Positions 40,774 through 40,913 of a stretch of 40,913 bases of DNA are shown piece after piece. The position numbers were made by a program, and so were the translations under genes. Position 1 is the first letter of the stretch, and each line of letters opens with the position of its first letter. The notes beneath the pieces were generated by a model. The model made no database searches and was not told where the DNA came from. It saw only the letters and a list, made by a program, of their open reading frames with translations. Source of the DNA: Actinomycetota bacterium (GTDB lineage Bacteria; Actinomycetota; Acidimicrobiia; Acidimicrobiales; Ilumatobacteraceae); NCBI GenBank assembly GCA_005778215.1, contig SXKB01000101.1:1-40913 (forward strand), in the 5' to 3' direction.

Positions 40774-40913
40774 TCACCAACGGTTCATGCGCAGGACACG
40801 TTGTCGTGGTCCGAACTTCGGTGCACGATGCCCGTCGAGGAGCAGCAACCGCACCGCTCGGCCCCGCTGGCCGAGGTACGGCTCGAGCAGCGACATCATC
40901 TCCTCGTCGGTGC
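40774..40913 (-). CDS. 3' end of an unidentified gene, possibly a DNA glycosylase (5' part outside window)
   Basis: On the minus strand an open frame enters from the right edge and ends with TGA at 40774-40776. The last 45 residues include EEMMSLLEPYLGQRGRAVRLL and APKFGPRQRVLRMNRW. The GQRGRxxRLL and xPxFGPR pattern reminds me of C-termini of HhH-GPD base-excision glycosylases (3-methyladenine type) of actinobacteria. This is recollection from a short fragment, not a firm match. The codon pattern is like that of neighbouring genes, so it is probably a real coding end. Confidence 0.5.
   Translation of the reverse strand, partial: TDEEMMSLLEPYLGQRGRAVRLLLLDGHRAPKFGPRQRVLRMNRW

Noticed and set aside
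40754-40776. ACACTGTTCTGGTGT imperfect palindrome upstream of the PIG-V gene as an operator
   Set aside because: Only a four-base stem with a seven-base loop, partly inside the previous gene's stop; too weak to call.

Overview
This window is G+C-rich chromosomal DNA that looks actinobacterial. The left edge keeps a pyrG / NUDIX / xerD / scpA / scpB / rluB order also known from Mycobacterium. GTG starts are frequent, most genes overlap by 1-4 bases, and several genes belong to the polyprenyl-phosphate-arabinose and arabinan machinery. Nothing here points to mycolic acid synthesis. An Acidimicrobiia-type actinobacterium (Ilumatobacter-like) is my best guess, but that is inference only.

Layout. 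(1) 1-8535 is housekeeping: the 3' end of pyrG, a NUDIX hydrolase, xerD, a small HD protein, trpS on the opposite strand, then scpA, scpB, rluB, tyrA and aroA. (2) 8532-12919 is coupled to aroA by an ATGA overlap. It encodes a HAD phosphatase, decaprenyl-phosphate phosphoribosyltransferase (UbiA family), a class I methyltransferase, DprE1 and DprE2. Together these look like a route from PRPP to polyprenyl-phosphate-arabinose. (3) 12905-15914 holds a GT-C-like membrane protein and a divergent GT4 glycosyltransferase. (4) 15985-18844 is a small accessory patch: a lipoprotein, a DUF222/HNH protein and a PQQ-like beta-propeller lipoprotein. (5) 18915-22798 (minus) is a four-gene operon: a 117-residue protein, a GMC oxidoreductase and two NAD-dependent epimerases. 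(6) 22838-25344 (plus) encodes a polyprenol-phosphate-mannose-synthase-like GT2 followed by a GT-C-like membrane protein. (7) 25348-34064 (minus) is a seven-gene, almost gapless glycan operon: GT2, GT2-methyltransferase fusion, acyltransferase, membrane GT-C, methyltransferase, GT2 and membrane GT-C. (8) 34120-35373 (plus) is another GT-C-like protein. (9) 35321-40719 (minus) encodes an AftD-type arabinofuranosyltransferase and a PIG-V-like mannosyltransferase. The last 140 bases are the 3' end of a further gene, tentatively a DNA glycosylase.

How it fits together. The window makes two kinds of lipid-linked sugar donor: polyprenyl-P-arabinose through UbiA/DprE1/DprE2, and polyprenyl-P-hexose or mannose through the GT2 enzymes. 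It also encodes several polytopic GT-C-type enzymes that could use such donors outside the membrane, plus methyl- and acyltransferases that could decorate the product. The simplest reading is a cell-envelope arabinan or lipoglycan locus attached to the end of a housekeeping operon.

Regulation. All four divergent gene pairs have back-to-back hexamers of the form T-A-S-S-N-T placed 8-10 bases before each start codon, with no ribosome binding site in most cases. This suggests leaderless or nearly leaderless transcription. Convergent gene ends touch or overlap, so classical intrinsic terminators are almost absent. No stretch longer than about 75 bases lacks a gene. I saw no tRNA, rRNA, CRISPR array, insertion sequence or prophage.
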